Assembly: GCF_030177935.1 (NCBI RefSeq)
Contig: NZ_CP089974.1
Coordinates: 1,178,001 to 1,242,000, forward strand
Direction of reading: 5' to 3'
Length of the DNA stretch: 64,000 nucleotides
DNA from: Moraxella haemolytica
GTDB taxonomy: Bacteria > Pseudomonadota > Gammaproteobacteria > Pseudomonadales > Moraxellaceae
This document shows positions 46,109 to 57,426 of the stretch, piece by piece (within the stretch, counting starts at the first letter, position 1; every line of letters begins with the position of its first letter). The translations under genes were made by a program, and so were the position numbers. The notes beneath the pieces were generated by a model. The model was not told where the DNA came from. It was given only the letters and a program-made list of their open reading frames with translations, and did no database searches.

Positions 46109-48919
46109 TTAAAACGGCGTACCAATAAAGAAGTGTAGCTTAATTGGATTGCCTTTTTCACCCACCCCTGTCGCTACATCAACACGCACCTGACCCACAG
46201 GAGACGCCCAACGCACACCTACCCCAGCACCAATCTTGGTTGCATTGCTAAAATTCTTATCATAAGCATTACCAACATCGGCAAATGCAGCCAACCTAAG
46301 GCCATTCATTACTTCATAGTTGTACTCACCACTTGCCACTGCCAACGCCTGACCACCTGTCAAATAACCCTTATCCGAGATGGGAGATAAACTTTCATAG
46401 CTATAGCCACGAATGCTGTGATCACCCCCCGCAAAAAACCTAAGTTTATAAGGTACAGACTCAAAGTCATTTGCCCATAGATAGCCTGCATTGAGACTAC
46501 CAATCAGCTGATGGGCACGGTCTTTGCCATAAGCATTATCCCCAAAGCTATAAATACCGCCCACACCTGCTCGCACAATCGCCATGTTTGTATCTGTAAC
46601 CAGTCCTTTTGCACCCACTTCAACCGAATAGTTTTGACTGTAACCACGCATTGGATTGACAGGATTGTCAAAGGTGTTTTTATTGATGGCATAACCTGCC
46701 AACAATGCCTCCTGTCTTGGCTTGCCATCAATAAATCTCACCGGTAAATCCGACCACAGACCAATCGGCACGCCCGTCTCAAGCCCATCTAAACGATAAC
46801 GAAGAGAGTAGCTCCTATTCCAACCTGATTCATTAATGATATTGCGACTGATACTCTGTTGCAATGTCTTAGCACGCAAATCAAAAGTCCCTACACTGCC
46901 ACCAACCACTTCTTCATTATAGCTTAGTGACGCACGCAGTTTGTCGTTTAATGGGTGGGTCAAAGGTCTGGTAACATACAGCCCAACCCCTTTTTTCTCT
47001 TGGGATAAACGCACATCCGCCCCTGCTTGATACCCATCTTTATTGATGAGATTATGCTCAAACTTGGCAATCAAGCTAGCACCACCATCTGAACCCCAAC
47101 CTAAACCGATTTGGGCATCACGAGGCTTATCACTACCCACAAAGATATAAAGTGGTACTTTTTTATCAGCGTGTACTTGCTGTGGGGTTTTTCGATGAGC
47201 AAGCGTTGGTATGCCTGCTCCTTGAAAAGAATCTGCCACATCACGACTCTCATCAGGCAAAATCATCTTTGCCACACTACTCACCGCATCACTAATCCGC
47301 CCCAAGATACTTTTTGATTGCCTATGCGTGTCTGTAACCAATAACCTATCCTCAGGCATACTATATAGCCTTTCTGCCTTTTGAGTAACTAACGCCAGCT
47401 TATCTTGGACTACCTGTGAAGCGGTAAACTCAATTGGAGAAACCTCTAATACAACGCCATCTCCCATATCCACAAGCTCGCTTTGTCCCACTTCGCCACT
47501 TTCAGCCTCAAGGGAGATATTTTGGTCGTCATCCGTACTAGCAGAATTGGCGGTAGGTAGTACAAGCTCAGTATTCACTGCATTAAAATAACCAGTTGCC
47601 AACAGATTGTTGCTTAAGTTACGCACAGCTGTACGATTATAGGCATCACCCATCTTAAAAGTTACCAGCTTTTTTAGTAGTTCAGCTTTGACAGGCAGTT
47701 TGCTAGGGTCGGTGGTTAATTGCTTGGTTTCTTCATCAAAAGTGAAAAACACCACCTCATCAAACTCATACTGCTCACCACTATCATAGATTAAGTTCAC
47801 ATCAGCCAGATTATCTGGCAAGATGACATCTGCTGAGTTACTCAGCCACCTACCATCAAAATAACCCTGTTCAGCACTCACTTCGGTAATAGCACCTTTT
47901 GCCGCTTCGTAATGACCATGATGAAAGGTGTCATCAAAGGATAGATTGGCTTTTTCGGTCGCTTTTTGATAGGCAGGGTTTTTTACTCCTTCACCACGCA
48001 CTTCTAATACTTGAGATGCAATGCGTACTGGCTCACCAAGCTCGTGGATAATCACAGCAACCTTGCCAACTTCTCTCTTGGTGATGCCAAAATCCACTTC
48101 ATAGTAGCCCACCGCTCTTGCTGCTGACTGTACTGTCTGCCTTAGGCGTGGCAAGGCACTATTAAAATCTCTGACGCTCTCGGCGGTTATGTCTTCAAGG
48201 GCGGCCTTAATGTTAGCAAACGGCTCTTGTTTTAGTTCGCCTTTTTTTAGCTTGATGGGTGTTTGCAGACTGTGATTTTGGCTATGATAAAACTCAGTAT
48301 CAAGGCGTACTACCGTCTCTACACCATCATTGAACAGCCTGCTATATAGTCGTTTTACAATATTAGGTTGTTTAATCTCATCTTCTTCTATCACCACTTG
48401 CATGGCGTCATCAAGCTGAGGCTGTCTTTGTGGGATATAGGCTTTTGGGTCAATGCCAACACTTTGTCCATCTTCTGTTGTCAATCCAAGAGTTTGTAAG
48501 GTATCTGGAGTGGGAATCTTAGTAATACTATCCACATCAAGACCGACAGGTGTTTTATCATCATCAAGGCGTGAGATGAAATCGGCTTCTGCTTGTGCCA
48601 CCAATAGTGGGTTTTCTTGGGCGGCATTTTCTAATCGTGCTTGGATTTGGGCTGGGGTATACAACGATATATCAGCGATGCTTTGGGCGGACTGCTCGAT
48701 TTGCTCATTCAGTAAAGATTTACCATCTTTTAAGGTTTTAGATATGCTATCATCATAAATATCAGCAATGGGCGTGGAGTTTGGCAGCACATCTTGGGTG
48801 TCCTTGCTTGCCCACGCTTCGTACGACAGACCAAGCATCGCTAAAGATAGAGTGGTGCGTAACAATCTACCCTGACCGCCTTGAGTTATCTTATCATCTG
48901 CCTGCAACCGCTTTTTCAT
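46109..48919 (-). CDS. tamA: Translocation and assembly module protein TamA (Omp85 family)
   Basis: Outer-membrane barrel partner of TamB. 936 residues from ATG 48919, far longer than E. coli TamA (577). A basic start and signal segment (LLRTTLSLAMLGLSYEAWA) lead to a ~190-residue acidic, low-complexity region, then three POTRA-like domains (~215-560, with a further acidic insert near 470-520) and a 16-strand barrel. The L6 motif is intact: FAGGDHSIRGYSYESL near residue 830. Ends in Phe (FFIGTPF). An in-frame start 24 nt upstream is possible. Divergent from the MFS gene. Confidence 0.92.
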   Translation of the reverse strand: MKKRLQADDKITQGGQGRLLRTTLSLAMLGLSYEAWASKDTQDVLPNSTPIADIYDDSISKTLKDGKSLLNEQIEQSAQSIADISLYTPAQIQARLENAAQENPLLVAQAEADFISRLDDDKTPVGLDVDSITKIPTPDTLQTLGLTTEDGQSVGIDPKAYIPQRQPQLDDAMQVVIEEDEIKQPNIVKRLYSRLFNDGVETVVRLDTEFYHSQNHSLQTPIKLKKGELKQEPFANIKAALEDITAESVRDFNSALPRLRQTVQSAARAVGYYEVDFGITKREVGKVAVIIHELGEPVRIASQVLEVRGEGVKNPAYQKATEKANLSFDDTFHHGHYEAAKGAITEVSAEQGYFDGRWLSNSADVILPDNLADVNLIYDSGEQYEFDEVVFFTFDEETKQLTTDPSKLPVKAELLKKLVTFKMGDAYNRTAVRNLSNNLLATGYFNAVNTELVLPTANSASTDDDQNISLEAESGEVGQSELVDMGDGVVLEVSPIEFTASQVVQDKLALVTQKAERLYSMPEDRLLVTDTHRQSKSILGRISDAVSSVAKMILPDESRDVADSFQGAGIPTLAHRKTPQQVHADKKVPLYIFVGSDKPRDAQIGLGWGSDGGASLIAKFEHNLINKDGYQAGADVRLSQEKKGVGLYVTRPLTHPLNDKLRASLSYNEEVVGGSVGTFDLRAKTLQQSISRNIINESGWNRSYSLRYRLDGLETGVPIGLWSDLPVRFIDGKPRQEALLAGYAINKNTFDNPVNPMRGYSQNYSVEVGAKGLVTDTNMAIVRAGVGGIYSFGDNAYGKDRAHQLIGSLNAGYLWANDFESVPYKLRFFAGGDHSIRGYSYESLSPISDKGYLTGGQALAVASGEYNYEVMNGLRLAAFADVGNAYDKNFSNATKIGAGVGVRWASPVGQVRVDVATGVGEKGNPIKLHFFIGTPF

Positions 48920-49047
48920 GCCACCGCCCACCAAAAACACCAATTCTTTTAAAAAGATAATACAATAAATATATAATATAAAATAAACACTAAAATAAAA
49001 ATACCTGCTATTATAACAAACTAATTCATATTAACAATCCTTTATTT

Positions 49048-50373
49048 ATGGCATCACAATTCTCCCTTTTTAAGCGTCGTCATTTTAGTGCAATGTTTTT
49101 TACCCAATTTTTAGGGGCATTTAATGACAATATCTTTAAACAGGCTCTTATTTTAATATTAACCTATACCGCTGCGACCAAAATGGGCATGAAAATCAGC
49201 CAACTGAATAATTTGGCGGCACTGCTTTTTATTCTACCTTATTTTTTATTCTCGGCATTAGCAGGACAAATCGCTGACAAATACGAAAAATCCATGCTAA
49301 CACAAAGCATCAAGCTACTAGAAATCATCATCATGGCGATTGCAGCGATTGGTTTTTGGTTTGAGCTGTATTGGTTGCTATTTTTGGCGTTATTTTTAAT
49401 GGGTGCACAATCCACTTTTTTTGGTCCAGTTAAATACGCCTACCTACCAGAAGTCATGCACAAAAACGAATTGGTCGGAGCCAATGGATTGTTCCAAACA
49501 GGTACTAGCCTTGCCATCTTAATAGGCATGATAGTAGCAGGTCTACTCACACAGCTAAATCACGCCAATATATGGCTGATTGGTGTTACTCTCATTGTTG
49601 CTATTTTAGGATATATCTCTGCTAAATTTTTACCTTATACGCCTGCTCGTACCACAGATTTAGCAATCAATTGGAATATCTTTAGCACCAGTTTTTCACT
49701 CATCAAGTACTTATATTCACTGCCTTTATTGTTTTTTGTCATTATTGGCAATAGTTGGTTTTGGTTCTATGGAGCGACTTTTTTAACCCAGATGCCTGAA
49801 CTTAGCAAGATGATTTTACATAGTGATGAATCAGTGGTGATTTTGCTGTTAATACTGTTTTCTGTTGGGGTTTCTTTAGGCTCTTTGCTATGCAAAACCT
49901 TTACCAAAAATCAAGTCAGTCTAAAGCTACTACCCTTTGGTATGATTGGACTTAGTCTATTTGCCATTGATTTGTATTTTTCATTATCAGCCATCAATAT
50001 ATCCAGTGGTAGCATACATGACATCAGCTCAATATTTGGCGTACAAGGGGCATGGCGAGTATTTGCCGATTTGTTTTGTTTGGGGTTTTTTGGTGGCGTG
50101 TATATCGTGCCGATGTACGCATTCATGCAGGCTTACGCCCCCATCAGCCATCGCTCAAGAATCGTAGGGACAAATAATATTTTTAATGCCATCTTTATGG
50201 TTGGCTCGGCAATTTTTTCCATCATCATGTTATCTCAACTAGGGTTAAGTTTACCCATGCTGTTTTTTGTCTCAGGGATACTAAACGCCTTGTTTGGCAT
50301 ATTCTTATATCGCAAACTCATGAAGTATCGCCACACCATGGTCATGAATGATGATAACACAAGTACATTGTGA
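49048..50373 (+). CDS. MFS transporter, lysophospholipid transporter (LplT)-like
   Basis: 441 residues, 12 hydrophobic segments. The N-terminus FFTQFLGAFNDNIFKQALIL and GPVKYAYLPEVMHKNELVGANG are the marks of the LplT branch of MFS proteins, which flip lysophospholipids across the inner membrane for re-acylation by Aas. No aas gene is next to it. Divergent from tamA/tamB, another envelope lipid system, but the two are not co-transcribed. Substrate is inferred from family. Confidence 0.85.
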   Translation: MASQFSLFKRRHFSAMFFTQFLGAFNDNIFKQALILILTYTAATKMGMKISQLNNLAALLFILPYFLFSALAGQIADKYEKSMLTQSIKLLEIIIMAIAAIGFWFELYWLLFLALFLMGAQSTFFGPVKYAYLPEVMHKNELVGANGLFQTGTSLAILIGMIVAGLLTQLNHANIWLIGVTLIVAILGYISAKFLPYTPARTTDLAINWNIFSTSFSLIKYLYSLPLLFFVIIGNSWFWFYGATFLTQMPELSKMILHSDESVVILLLILFSVGVSLGSLLCKTFTKNQVSLKLLPFGMIGLSLFAIDLYFSLSAINISSGSIHDISSIFGVQGAWRVFADLFCLGFFGGVYIVPMYAFMQAYAPISHRSRIVGTNNIFNAIFMVGSAIFSIIMLSQLGLSLPMLFFVSGILNALFGIFLYRKLMKYRHTMVMNDDNTSTL

Positions 50374-50519
50374 TATTTGTGATTGTTAGTACTAATGTTA
50401 CAACAACGCAACATTTTGCGACCAAATACTTGAAAAAATCTATCAACCCATTAAGATAAATCTGTTATCATTAAAAAAATATTCCACTTGATATCAAAGT
50501 TGTATTTAAGGAACTTATC

Positions 50520-51476
50520 ATGAAAAAACTTACCGTATTAGCACTTAGCCTAAGCATACTGGGTCTAAGCAGCGCAACTGTTCACGCAGCCCCAAAAAAC
50601 ACCAAAACAACCACCACCAAAACATCTGCAAAAGCAAAACCTTCAGCCAAATCCAAAACCAATAAAAAAACCTCAAAAACCACCTCAGCACCAACCATTC
50701 AAGAGCTAACCGCAGGCACAATCTCTCCGCTAGCCCCACAAATGCGTAGTGAGATTACCACCACCATCATCAATAACAACGCCGCTAATCTTCTAGCCAC
50801 CCCCATTGCAGGTCTGCCCACACCGGCAGTAACCATATCCGACATTCAAAATGTCCCAACGGTACTAACCCCTGCCAATCAATCAGGTAATATCCTAATG
50901 GATACCACCTTGATGGATGAGTTTATTGCAACAGTCTCACCAAATGCACGCCACTATCCGCCAAGTTTCCCAACGGTAACCGCCGAATATCTAACCACTC
51001 AAAATGTCAAACACTTGTCAGACTGGATTGAACCTTTTGCCAATGCTTCAGACGCATCTTTTGATATTGTCTTGCGTGCCGCCAAACTAAACGGCATCGC
51101 TCGCAACCTAAATGTCGGCACCGACTATTCTGTGCGCGCATCAAATCATATGCAAAAGGCCTTGCGTCTAAAACCAAACCACCCTGAAGCCAATTTTCTG
51201 TTGGGCATGATGATTAGTGAAGCAGGTGGTTTTAATGAAGGTAAAAAATATCTAGACAAATCAGTCTCGCTAGGCTACATTGAAGCAGAGCAAAGCCTTG
51301 CTCAAGCAGACCTATTAAATGACAAAAAAGATGCTGCCTTGTCACGACTAAAGGCATTGCAAGCCAAGCATCCTGACAACGCTCAAATCGCCAATCAAAT
51401 CAAAATCATCAATGAAGGTGGTTACTATATTTGGCGTTCTGATGACAAGCCACTTAATATCAAACCTGTTAAGTAG
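50520..51476 (+). CDS. Exported protein with low-complexity Lys/Thr region and TPR-like C-terminus
   Basis: 318 residues. Signal peptide ~1-23 (MKKLTVLALSLSILGLSSAT... cleaved near VHA-AP), then ~40 residues rich in Lys, Thr and Ser, an Ala/Thr/Pro-rich middle, and a helical C-terminal third with TPR-like repeats (MQKALRLKPNHPEANFLLG; LKALQAKHPDNAQIANQIK). Located in the periplasm or at the inner face of an envelope layer. No family name recognised; a scaffold role is a guess from TPR. Own transcription unit, with a terminator after it. Confidence 0.72.
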   Translation: MKKLTVLALSLSILGLSSATVHAAPKNTKTTTTKTSAKAKPSAKSKTNKKTSKTTSAPTIQELTAGTISPLAPQMRSEITTTIINNNAANLLATPIAGLPTPAVTISDIQNVPTVLTPANQSGNILMDTTLMDEFIATVSPNARHYPPSFPTVTAEYLTTQNVKHLSDWIEPFANASDASFDIVLRAAKLNGIARNLNVGTDYSVRASNHMQKALRLKPNHPEANFLLGMMISEAGGFNEGKKYLDKSVSLGYIEAEQSLAQADLLNDKKDAALSRLKALQAKHPDNAQIANQIKIINEGGYYIWRSDDKPLNIKPVK

Positions 51477-51529
51477 TAATCAAGTATTTTTGATTGGCAT
51501 AAGATTGCTTATAAAATAATGCTTTATAG

Positions 51530-51569
51530 AAAATTCTGTTTTTGGGCATCTGCACAGAAACAGAATTTT
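51530..51569 (+). terminator. Terminator of the TPR-like exported protein gene
   Basis: Perfect 12-bp stem (51530-51541 with 51558-51569), 16-nt loop, followed by T residues; 54 nt after the stop. Confidence 0.78.
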
Positions 51570-51636
51570 TTGTTGCTCATCAAGACTAATTTGGATAGAC
51601 AACCATCAAATAATTGGTACAGCCACTCACCCAATA

Positions 51637-51666
51637 AAAAAAACCGTCCACTCGGTCGGTTTTTTT
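51637..51666 (-). terminator. hemE: Terminator of hemE
   Basis: Stem 51637-51646 with 51657-51666, 10-nt loop, A-run on the left giving the U-tail on the minus strand; 20 bp past the hemE stop. Confidence 0.78.
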
Positions 51667-51686
51667 ATTATAATGCAGTTAATACT

Positions 51687-52754
51687 TTACAGTTGAAATT
51701 CATGCACCGCATCAACAAACACTTTGGCATGATCTGGATTTGCCCACTGAGTGATACCATGGCCAAAGTTCGCTACATAACCTGTATGGATACCGCTAAC
51801 ATAGACATCGCTTAGCATATGTTGCACCGCTTGGCGGATACTCTCAGGCGTTCCGTATAGGGTAGCAGGGTCTAGATTGCCTTGAATCGCCTTGGTACGA
51901 CCCAATGCCACACGAGCCTTATCTAATGGCATGGTCCAGTCAAAACCTAACGCATCTGCCTTGCTATCTGCTTGCACATCAACCCATAAACCGCCACCTT
52001 TGGTAAACATAACCACAGGTACATCAGGATATTTAGCTTTTAGGACATCGATGATACGGCGGTTATATTGATGGCTAAATTCAATAAACTGGCGATGACC
52101 TAACGCCCCACCCCAACTATCAAAAATCTGCACAAGGTTCGCCCCTGCAACAATCTGAGCACCCAAATACTCAGCTACTGCATCAGCGATTTTATCCAAT
52201 AATGCGTGCAACAACTCTGGGCGTGCATACATCATTTCTTTGGCATGGCGATATTCTTTTGAACCACCACCTTCTATCATATAAGTCGCCAGCGTCCAAG
52301 GCGAACCACTAAAACCAAATAATGGCACTTGCCCACCCAAAGCATGACGAATACTCGTTACCGCATCAGTAACATAGCTTAGATCTGCCATGTTTAGCTT
52401 AGGTAGGGTGGCTATATCAGCTTCGGTGCGGATGGTTTTTTGAAATCTAGGACCCTCGCCTGCTTCAAAGTACAGACCCAAATCTAAAGCATCAGGTACA
52501 GTCAAAATATCACTAAATAAAATTGCCGCATCCAACTCAAAACGACGCAAAGGTTGTAAAGTTACTTCAGTAGCACGAGCCGTGTCTTTGCACAAGCTCA
52601 AAAAGTCACCTGCTTCAGCACGAGTTGCCTTATATTCTGGTAGATAACGCCCTGCCTGACGCATCATCCAAACAGGTGTGGTATCCACCTCTTCAAAACG
52701 CAATGCTCTTAATAGTCGATCATTTTTTAGAGTTGGAAAATTATTATTTGTCAT
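51687..52754 (-). CDS. hemE: Uroporphyrinogen decarboxylase
   Basis: Heme pathway: removes four carboxyls from uroporphyrinogen III to give coproporphyrinogen III. 355 residues. Signature [15 protein letters not shown] at residues 27-41, then [20 protein letters not shown] and the C-terminal [10 protein letters not shown]...[12 protein letters not shown]. All expected features are present. 66 bp after proB on the same strand, so possibly co-transcribed, although the functions are unrelated. Confidence 0.96.
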   Translation of the reverse strand: MTNNNFPTLKNDRLLRALRFEEVDTTPVWMMRQAGRYLPEYKATRAEAGDFLSLCKDTARATEVTLQPLRRFELDAAILFSDILTVPDALDLGLYFEAGEGPRFQKTIRTEADIATLPKLNMADLSYVTDAVTSIRHALGGQVPLFGFSGSPWTLATYMIEGGGSKEYRHAKEMMYARPELLHALLDKIADAVAEYLGAQIVAGANLVQIFDSWGGALGHRQFIEFSHQYNRRIIDVLKAKYPDVPVVMFTKGGGLWVDVQADSKADALGFDWTMPLDKARVALGRTKAIQGNLDPATLYGTPESIRQAVQHMLSDVYVSGIHTGYVANFGHGITQWANPDHAKVFVDAVHEFQL

Positions 52755-52820
52755 AAAATATCCATCAAATTATTGAAATCAAATGATTTAAGATATATAA
52801 AATAAACACTTAGCGTATCA

Positions 52821-53933
52821 TCAAAGAACCGCCATGTCATCACGATGCACCATAATGACTTTGTCATTATTTAAATTCAAAATTCGCACAATTTCATCGG
52901 TGTGCTTTTGAATGATGGCTTTGGCATCTTTGCTACCAAAACCTACCTGCCCCACCGCCAAACGCACTTTTTGGGTATTGACAATTTCCACCACATCACC
53001 TGCATCAAAATCGCCTTGAACCTCCACAACACCCACAGGAAGCAAAGATTTTCCTTGCTCGGTAATGGCATTCATCGCCCCATCATCAATCACGAGCGTA
53101 CCCACCATACGAATGTGGGTAGCAAGCCATTGTTTTTTTGCAATCAGGCGGTCGGCATGATCGGTGGTCAGTCGTGTGCCAATAGATTCGCCGTCCACCA
53201 ATCTTGTGATGACATTTTCTACCTTGCCATTAGCGATGATGGTTGGACAGTTTGCCATCGCGGCCAATCTACCTGCACGGATTTTGGTTAGCATACCACC
53301 ACTACCCCATTTACCGCCATCACCTGCCACATCAAGCAAATAATCCGCCATGGCTCGTTCGTTTTGTATGAGTGTAGCATTGGGGTTGGTGCGTGGATTA
53401 TCGGTAAATACACCCTCTTGGTCAGTCAAGATGATGTATAAATCCGCCCCCACCAGCGTGGCACTCATCGCCCCTAAAGTATCATTATCCCCAAATTTTA
53501 TCTCACCAAAACTTACCGTATCATTTTCATTGATAACAGGCACGACACGCCACTCAATCAGCTGGCTTAAAGTTTGGCTAATATTTAGATAACGAGAACG
53601 ATGAGCCAAATCATCATGAGTAAGCAAAATCTGTGATGACTGCACGCCTTTTTGGATAAGAGCCTGCCACCATGTCTCAATCAGCCCCATTTGCCCAATA
53701 GACGCACAAGCCTGCAAGGCGGACAGTTTTTTGGGGCGTTCAGGCAAGTTCATCCGAACCACCCCTTCAGCAACTGCTCCGCTAGAAACCAGTATCACCT
53801 CAATGCCACGAGCGTGGATTGTGGCGATTTGCCTTGCCCACTCATAAATGGCAGTGCGGTCAAGCCCACGACCATTATTCGTCAATAAAGACGAACCGAT
53901 TTTAATGACAATACGCTTTGGTTGATTATTCAT
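52821..53933 (-). CDS. proB: Glutamate 5-kinase
   Basis: First step of proline synthesis, ATP-dependent phosphorylation of glutamate. 370 residues: amino-acid kinase domain (1-~260; IVIKIGSSLLTNNGRG at the start, INENDTVSFGEIKFGDND, GGMLTKIRAGRLA) and a C-terminal PUA domain (~280-360, SLLPVGVVEVQGDFDAGDVVE). Lies 34 bp after obgE, the widespread obg-proB pairing. proA is not here. Normally feedback-inhibited by proline. Confidence 0.96.
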   Translation of the reverse strand: MNNQPKRIVIKIGSSLLTNNGRGLDRTAIYEWARQIATIHARGIEVILVSSGAVAEGVVRMNLPERPKKLSALQACASIGQMGLIETWWQALIQKGVQSSQILLTHDDLAHRSRYLNISQTLSQLIEWRVVPVINENDTVSFGEIKFGDNDTLGAMSATLVGADLYIILTDQEGVFTDNPRTNPNATLIQNERAMADYLLDVAGDGGKWGSGGMLTKIRAGRLAAMANCPTIIANGKVENVITRLVDGESIGTRLTTDHADRLIAKKQWLATHIRMVGTLVIDDGAMNAITEQGKSLLPVGVVEVQGDFDAGDVVEIVNTQKVRLAVGQVGFGSKDAKAIIQKHTDEIVRILNLNNDKVIMVHRDDMAVL

Positions 53934-53967
53934 AAAACTCTCTCAATATTGCCAACAAAACCCTTGA

Positions 53968-55248
<1,281 letters not shown>

Positions 55249-55427
55249 TTATCTATCAAATCTCCGCCGAAAAAATAACCCAAAATATAGCGATAAACCT
55301 CTATTTATTCACAAAATTAGTCTATTTTTTCTCCCACTGTCTGATCAGAAAAGCCCATCACAGCCACCACCGAACAGACAGCATATATTGGTATTGTTAT
55401 GGCATATGGAGTAGAATATTTAAATCA

Positions 55428-55492
55428 CCTAAAGCGAAAATCTCAGTGCATCGGTGTTGTCATCAGTAGCGACATAAACACCACTGCCGTTG
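55428..55492 (+). repeat. Partial duplicate of the obgE 5' coding region
   Basis: GGTGTTGTCATCAGTAGCGA and ACATAAACACCACTGCCG match obgE 55024-55060 (GGTGTTGTCATCAGCAACGA, ACATAAACACTGCCG), and AGCGAAAATCT ahead of it matches 54998-55008. Same orientation as the obgE copy. Diverged and non-coding; the rest of the 55183-55594 gap shows no gene apart from whatever promoter drives trpG. Confidence 0.65.
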
Positions 55493-55594
55493 TTGCTTTG
55501 ACAGATGTCAAAATAATGTTAAAATACCACCCATATCCACGATTAGATATTCATCACTTCATCTTAATAATCAAAATACGCACAAGGACATAAA

Positions 55595-56218
55595 ATGCTT
55601 TTAATGATTGATAACTACTGCAGCTTTACCTACAATATTGTGCAATATTTTGGCGAATTGCAACAAAATATCCAAGTACTTCGTAATAACGAAACCACGC
55701 TTGATGAAATCCGCACACTCGCCCCCAAAGCCATCATCTTAGGCCCTGGTCCTTGTAGTCCAACAGAAGCAGGTGTTACCTTGCCCATCTTAAATGAACT
55801 ATCAGGCGAAATCCCCATCTTGGGCGTATGCTTAGGTCATCAGGCAATCGGGCAAGCCTTTGGTGGTCAAGTCGTGCGAGCAGGTGAGGTCATGCACGGC
55901 AGACTTTCCCCCATTCATCATCACAACACAGGCGTTTTTGAGGGACTACCTAGCCCGTTTAATGCCATTCGCTATCATTCACTTGTGATTGATAAAAATA
56001 CCCTGCCTGACTGCCTAGAGCTGACTGCATGGACAAAAAACACCGATGGCAACATTGAAGAAATCATGGGCGTACGACACAAAACACTAGCAGTAGAAGG
56101 CGTACAATTTCACCCAGAATCCATCTTAAGTGAACATGGCTATCGCATTTTTAATAACTTTTTGGCACGGCATGGACTATCAAAATTAGAACACAACGCC
56201 CTACCTCAGGTTGCTTAA
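55595..56218 (+). CDS. trpG: Anthranilate synthase component II (glutamine amidotransferase) TrpG/PabA
   Basis: Supplies ammonia from glutamine to TrpE, and possibly to PabB. 207 residues. Class I amidotransferase triad: Cys79 in [11 protein letters not shown], His173 and Glu175 in [16 protein letters not shown] near 51-60 is the usual second motif. Heads trpG-trpD-trpC; trpE is not adjacent, as in Acinetobacter and Pseudomonas, so the subunit may serve both tryptophan and folate synthesis. Confidence 0.95.
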   Translation: MLLMIDNYCSFTYNIVQYFGELQQNIQVLRNNETTLDEIRTLAPKAIILGPGPCSPTEAGVTLPILNELSGEIPILGVCLGHQAIGQAFGGQVVRAGEVMHGRLSPIHHHNTGVFEGLPSPFNAIRYHSLVIDKNTLPDCLELTAWTKNTDGNIEEIMGVRHKTLAVEGVQFHPESILSEHGYRIFNNFLARHGLSKLEHNALPQVA

Positions 56219-56274
56219 GTTAATTGCAATCAGCCACCTATAGCCACCAACCAAACCAACCTGCAAGGATTGAC

Positions 56275-57366
56275 ATGATTACACTTGATAACATCCACTT
56301 ACTTGACGATGATGAGATTCACAGTTTTTTAAGCCAAAGCCTTAATCAATTATTAAAACATCAAGACCTAGATGCCACTACCATGCGTGCGGTCATGCTT
56401 GCCATCATGCATGGACGCTGTCCTGATGCCTTGATGGGAGCGATTTTGATTGCTCTGCGTCTTAAAGGTGAGAGCATTAACGAAATCAGTGTTGCTGCTG
56501 ATGTCATGCGACAACTGGCAGATAAGGTGGTGCTTGATGATTTGACTGGTGTGGTGGATATTGTCGGTACAGGTGGCGATGGAGCAAGTCTCTTTAATGT
56601 CTCAACCGCTGCTGCTTTTGTGGTCGCATCAAGCGGTGCTATTGTTGCCAAACATGGCAATCGTGGCGTTTCTACCAAATCAGGTTCTTCAGATTTATTA
56701 CAATCGGCAGGAGTTCGCTTAGATTTAGATAATCAGCAAATCCACGCCTGCCTTCATGAACAACAACTGGGTTTTTTATTCGCTCCCAATCACCATAAGG
56801 CAATGAAGCACGCCATCGGTGTCAGAGCCCAATTAAAGGCACGCACTATCTTTAATGTATTAGGTCCACTGACCAACCCAGCTGGCGTGGTCAATTCGGT
56901 CATCGGTGTGTTTGATAAATCTTTATGCCACCCATTGGCACAGGTCCTAAAAAACTTGGGCAGTCGCCATGTCATCGTGGTGCATTCTACCGATGGTTTA
57001 GATGAATTTAGCTTGGCAGGTGATAACTTTGTTAGCGAACTCAAAGATGGGGTTATCACCGATTATATTGTTCGACCTGATGATGTTAATTTAGCCACAC
57101 AATCTTTAGAAGGATTGACCGTTAGCTCCCCAAAAGACAGTTTATCTCTAATAAAACAAGCCCTACAGGGTACATCAGATGACGCACGCATCAAAAAAGC
57201 TCAAGACATCATCGCCTTTAATGCAGGGGTGGCAATTTATGTGGCAGGCAAGGCCGATAGCTTAAGACATGGGGTTGAGCTTGCCAAACAGCTCATCAAT
57301 CATGGTCAAGGCTACCAAAAATTACAAAAATTCGCCGCTTTTACCCAATCGCTAAAATCCACCTAA
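56275..57366 (+). CDS. trpD: Anthranilate phosphoribosyltransferase
   Basis: Second tryptophan step: anthranilate + PRPP to phosphoribosyl-anthranilate. 363 residues from ATG 56275, which follows AAGGATTG; the frame is open from a TTG at 56224, but that extension is not family-like. PRPP-binding GTGGDGASLFNVST at 98-111 and KHGNRGVSTKSGSSD at 126-140. 56 bp after trpG, 60 bp before trpC, same operon. Confidence 0.96.
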   Translation: MITLDNIHLLDDDEIHSFLSQSLNQLLKHQDLDATTMRAVMLAIMHGRCPDALMGAILIALRLKGESINEISVAADVMRQLADKVVLDDLTGVVDIVGTGGDGASLFNVSTAAAFVVASSGAIVAKHGNRGVSTKSGSSDLLQSAGVRLDLDNQQIHACLHEQQLGFLFAPNHHKAMKHAIGVRAQLKARTIFNVLGPLTNPAGVVNSVIGVFDKSLCHPLAQVLKNLGSRHVIVVHSTDGLDEFSLAGDNFVSELKDGVITDYIVRPDDVNLATQSLEGLTVSSPKDSLSLIKQALQGTSDDARIKKAQDIIAFNAGVAIYVAGKADSLRHGVELAKQLINHGQGYQKLQKFAAFTQSLKST

Positions 57367-57426
57367 CTGACATTTACCCTAAATAAACAAGACTTCGCCA
57401 TCTTAACAATATCATCGGAAGACGCC

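Noticed and set aside
55399-55593. Plus-strand open frame of 64 codons upstream of trpG
   Set aside because: It overlaps the obgE-derived fragment, has no ribosome binding site and no protein-like composition.
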